Assembly: GCF_014836555.1 (NCBI RefSeq)
Contig: NZ_JACSQQ010000002.1
Span: 138,581 to 174,413, forward strand
Origin: Oerskovia rustica
GTDB taxonomy: Bacteria; Actinomycetota; Actinomycetes; Actinomycetales; Cellulomonadaceae
DNA: 35,833 nt
Direction of reading: 5' to 3'
Shown in pieces: positions 34,730-35,833 of this stretch. Both the position numbers and the translations under genes were made by a program. A model generated the notes under the pieces. It was given only the letters and a program-made list of their open reading frames with translations, searched no databases and was not told where the DNA came from. Position 1 is the stretch's first letter; every line of letters begins with the position of its first letter.

Positions 34730-35731
34730 GTGTCCGCCACCAGGGGTTCCTCCGGTCCGCAGGGCACCGCGCCCATCTTCGGACCGGAGGGCCCAGGGTC
34801 CGCGCCGCGCATGCCCCGCGATCGACGGCGACGACGTCCGCTGCGACTCGCCGTCACGGTCGTCGCCGTGCTCGCGGTCGCGACGACGGGAGTCGTCCTG
34901 GCCCTCAACCGGCTCGACGACCACAGCCCGGTGGCCGAGCGCTGCGCCGCCACGGCAGACGGGCAGGCCTGGCACCTGTCCCCCGCACAGTCCGACAACG
35001 CCGCGCTCATCGCCGTGACGACCGTGCGGCGAGGGATGCCTGCACGCGCTGCCACGATCGGCCTCGCGACCGCCCTGCAGGAGTCACGCCTGCTCAACAT
35101 CGACTACGGCGACCGCGACTCGATCGGACTGTTCCAGCAGCGCCCCTCCCAGGGCTGGGGCACGATCGAGCAGATCATGGATCCCGTCTACTCGACGACG
35201 GCGTTCTACGACGGCCTCGACAAGGTCGACGGCTACACCGAGCTGCCCGTGACCGTGGCCGCCCAGGCCGTGCAGCGATCAGGGTTCCCCGACGCGTACG
35301 CCCAGCACGAGTCCCGTTCCCGCGCCTGGGCCTCCGCCCTCACGGGAAACTCCCAGGGCACGCTGACGTGCGACCTGGCCCCGGTCGACCCCGCGACGCT
35401 CGTGAGCACCGAGGAGTCCGTCTCCGGCCTGGAGGCAAGGGTGCAGCGTGATCTCGGCGACCTGCCTCTCAGCGCCGACGGAGCGGCCGTGACGGTCGAC
35501 GCCCTGCCGCTCGCAGGGAACCCTCCGGAGGCGGACCGGGCCGGCTGGGCCGTCGCCCAGTGGGCCGTGGCGAGCGCCGACGCGACGGACGTCGTGCAGG
35601 TCGACGTCGGAGACCGGACGTGGTCCCGCGAGTCGCCCGAGTGGGCCGCCGCCGAGGCAGCCACCGACGGTTCGCCGCACCCCGGCCCGGGTCAGGTCCG
35701 CGTCACGGTCGCGACGACCGACGAGCCCTGA
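34730..35731 (+). CDS. Membrane-anchored protein with a lysozyme/transglycosylase-like domain
   Basis: A 333-residue protein with a basic cytoplasmic N-terminus, one membrane helix (about residues 43-61, 'LRLAVTVVAVLAVATTGVVLAL') and an extracytoplasmic region. Residues 110-160 read 'IGLATALQESRLLNIDYGDRDSIGLFQQRPS' with 'GWGTIEQIMDPVYSTTAFYDGL'. This pattern, with an ES-type Glu then G-L-F-Q-Q-R-P-S-x-G-W-G, is widespread in actinobacterial proteins sometimes mislabelled 'heavy metal transporter'. It resembles lytic transglycosylase folds in which that Glu is catalytic. A C-terminal domain of about 120 residues is unassigned. I chose GTG at 34730, one base after dapD; an ATG at 34811 is the alternative. 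Peptidoglycan activity is inference. Confidence 0.75.
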   Translation: MSATRGSSGPQGTAPIFGPEGPGSAPRMPRDRRRRRPLRLAVTVVAVLAVATTGVVLALNRLDDHSPVAERCAATADGQAWHLSPAQSDNAALIAVTTVRRGMPARAATIGLATALQESRLLNIDYGDRDSIGLFQQRPSQGWGTIEQIMDPVYSTTAFYDGLDKVDGYTELPVTVAAQAVQRSGFPDAYAQHESRSRAWASALTGNSQGTLTCDLAPVDPATLVSTEESVSGLEARVQRDLGDLPLSADGAAVTVDALPLAGNPPEADRAGWAVAQWAVASADATDVVQVDVGDRTWSRESPEWAAAEAATDGSPHPGPGQVRVTVATTDEP

Positions 35732-35785
35732 CCGGCCCTCGCTGCTTCCTCGTCGAGGACGGCACGAGCCGGGAGACGCCGCCCG

Positions 35786-35804
35786 CCCCCCCCCCCCGGG
35801 GGGG
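35786..35804. repeat. C12-G7 homopolymer palindrome
   Basis: Twelve C followed directly by seven G, with further GC-rich flanks that can pair (cgccgcccg / ggcgccgg). It lies 54 bases past the last gene and could work as a terminator-type hairpin. Such a tract is also prone to slippage and sequencing error. Nothing else recognisable lies in 35732-35833. Confidence 0.5.
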
Positions 35805-35833
35805 CGCCGGGTGAGGGTGCTCCGGGGCCCGAC

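Overview
The window is very GC-rich (about 70% or more), gene-dense chromosomal DNA of an actinobacterium. Gene content and order (sdhCDAB, sigE-rseA-htrA-tatB, a DUF3117 gene, folP2, dapD/dapE, a GT-C mannosyltransferase-like protein) fit the high-GC Gram-positives. The protein style is closest to Micrococcales such as Cellulomonas, Oerskovia or Cellulosimicrobium; that genus-level guess is an inference. I see no phage, IS element, CRISPR array, tRNA or rRNA. From memory the layout resembles two Mycobacterium tuberculosis blocks joined together: cdd/deoA/add/sdhCDAB with a YihY gene and trpS (the Rv33xx region), and dapD/dapE/LOG/folP2/DUF3117/O-methyltransferase/sigE/rseA/htrA/tatB (the Rv12xx region).

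Positions 1-3.8 kb hold a DUF4352 membrane-anchored protein, a siderophore-interacting protein behind an iron box, and the add-deoC pair. Positions 3.8-14.5 kb hold a nucleoside uptake and salvage block read on the minus strand: an M20 amidohydrolase, a BMP-type nucleoside-binding lipoprotein, a double-NBD ATPase, two permeases, cdd and deoA. Two DUF202 membrane proteins, a papain/C39-like protein and a small acidic protein follow. Most of these genes overlap by 4 bases (ATGA or GTGA), so they are translationally coupled. Together they import nucleosides, deaminate cytidine and adenosine nucleosides, phosphorolyse deoxynucleosides and cleave deoxyribose phosphate.

Positions 14.7-19.7 kb hold manC (GDP-mannose supply) divergent from sdhCDAB (respiratory complex II). 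Positions 19.8-27.1 kb hold a YihY membrane protein, a 2H phosphoesterase, trpS, tatB, an HtrA protease, a large RseA-like anti-sigma factor and SigE. A SigE-type autoregulatory promoter lies in front, and an O-methyltransferase is divergent from it. Positions 27.2-35.8 kb hold pepA and DUF3117, a GT-C glycosyltransferase, a folP2-like gene broken by an in-frame amber codon, a LOG-family protein, dapE, dapD and a lysozyme-fold-like anchored protein.

The main discoveries are regulatory or sequence-level. (1) Three promoters (add-deoC, the BMP nucleoside transporter and manC) carry GTnAC-N6-GTnAC repeats with 11-bp phasing, two of them as triplets. This is the architecture of OmpR-family response-regulator sites and suggests a shared regulon. 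(2) About ten genes have a TAnnnT-like -10 box exactly 6-7 bases before the start codon and no usable Shine-Dalgarno sequence, so they are probably leaderless; dapD and dapE do this back to back with the same hexamer. (3) folP2 has an internal TAG just before the conserved phosphate-binding R-x-H segment. (4) The O-methyltransferase appears to start at ATC. (5) An uncharacterised protein carries a C39/papain-like Q/C/H/acid layout. No wholly new multi-gene system is evident.
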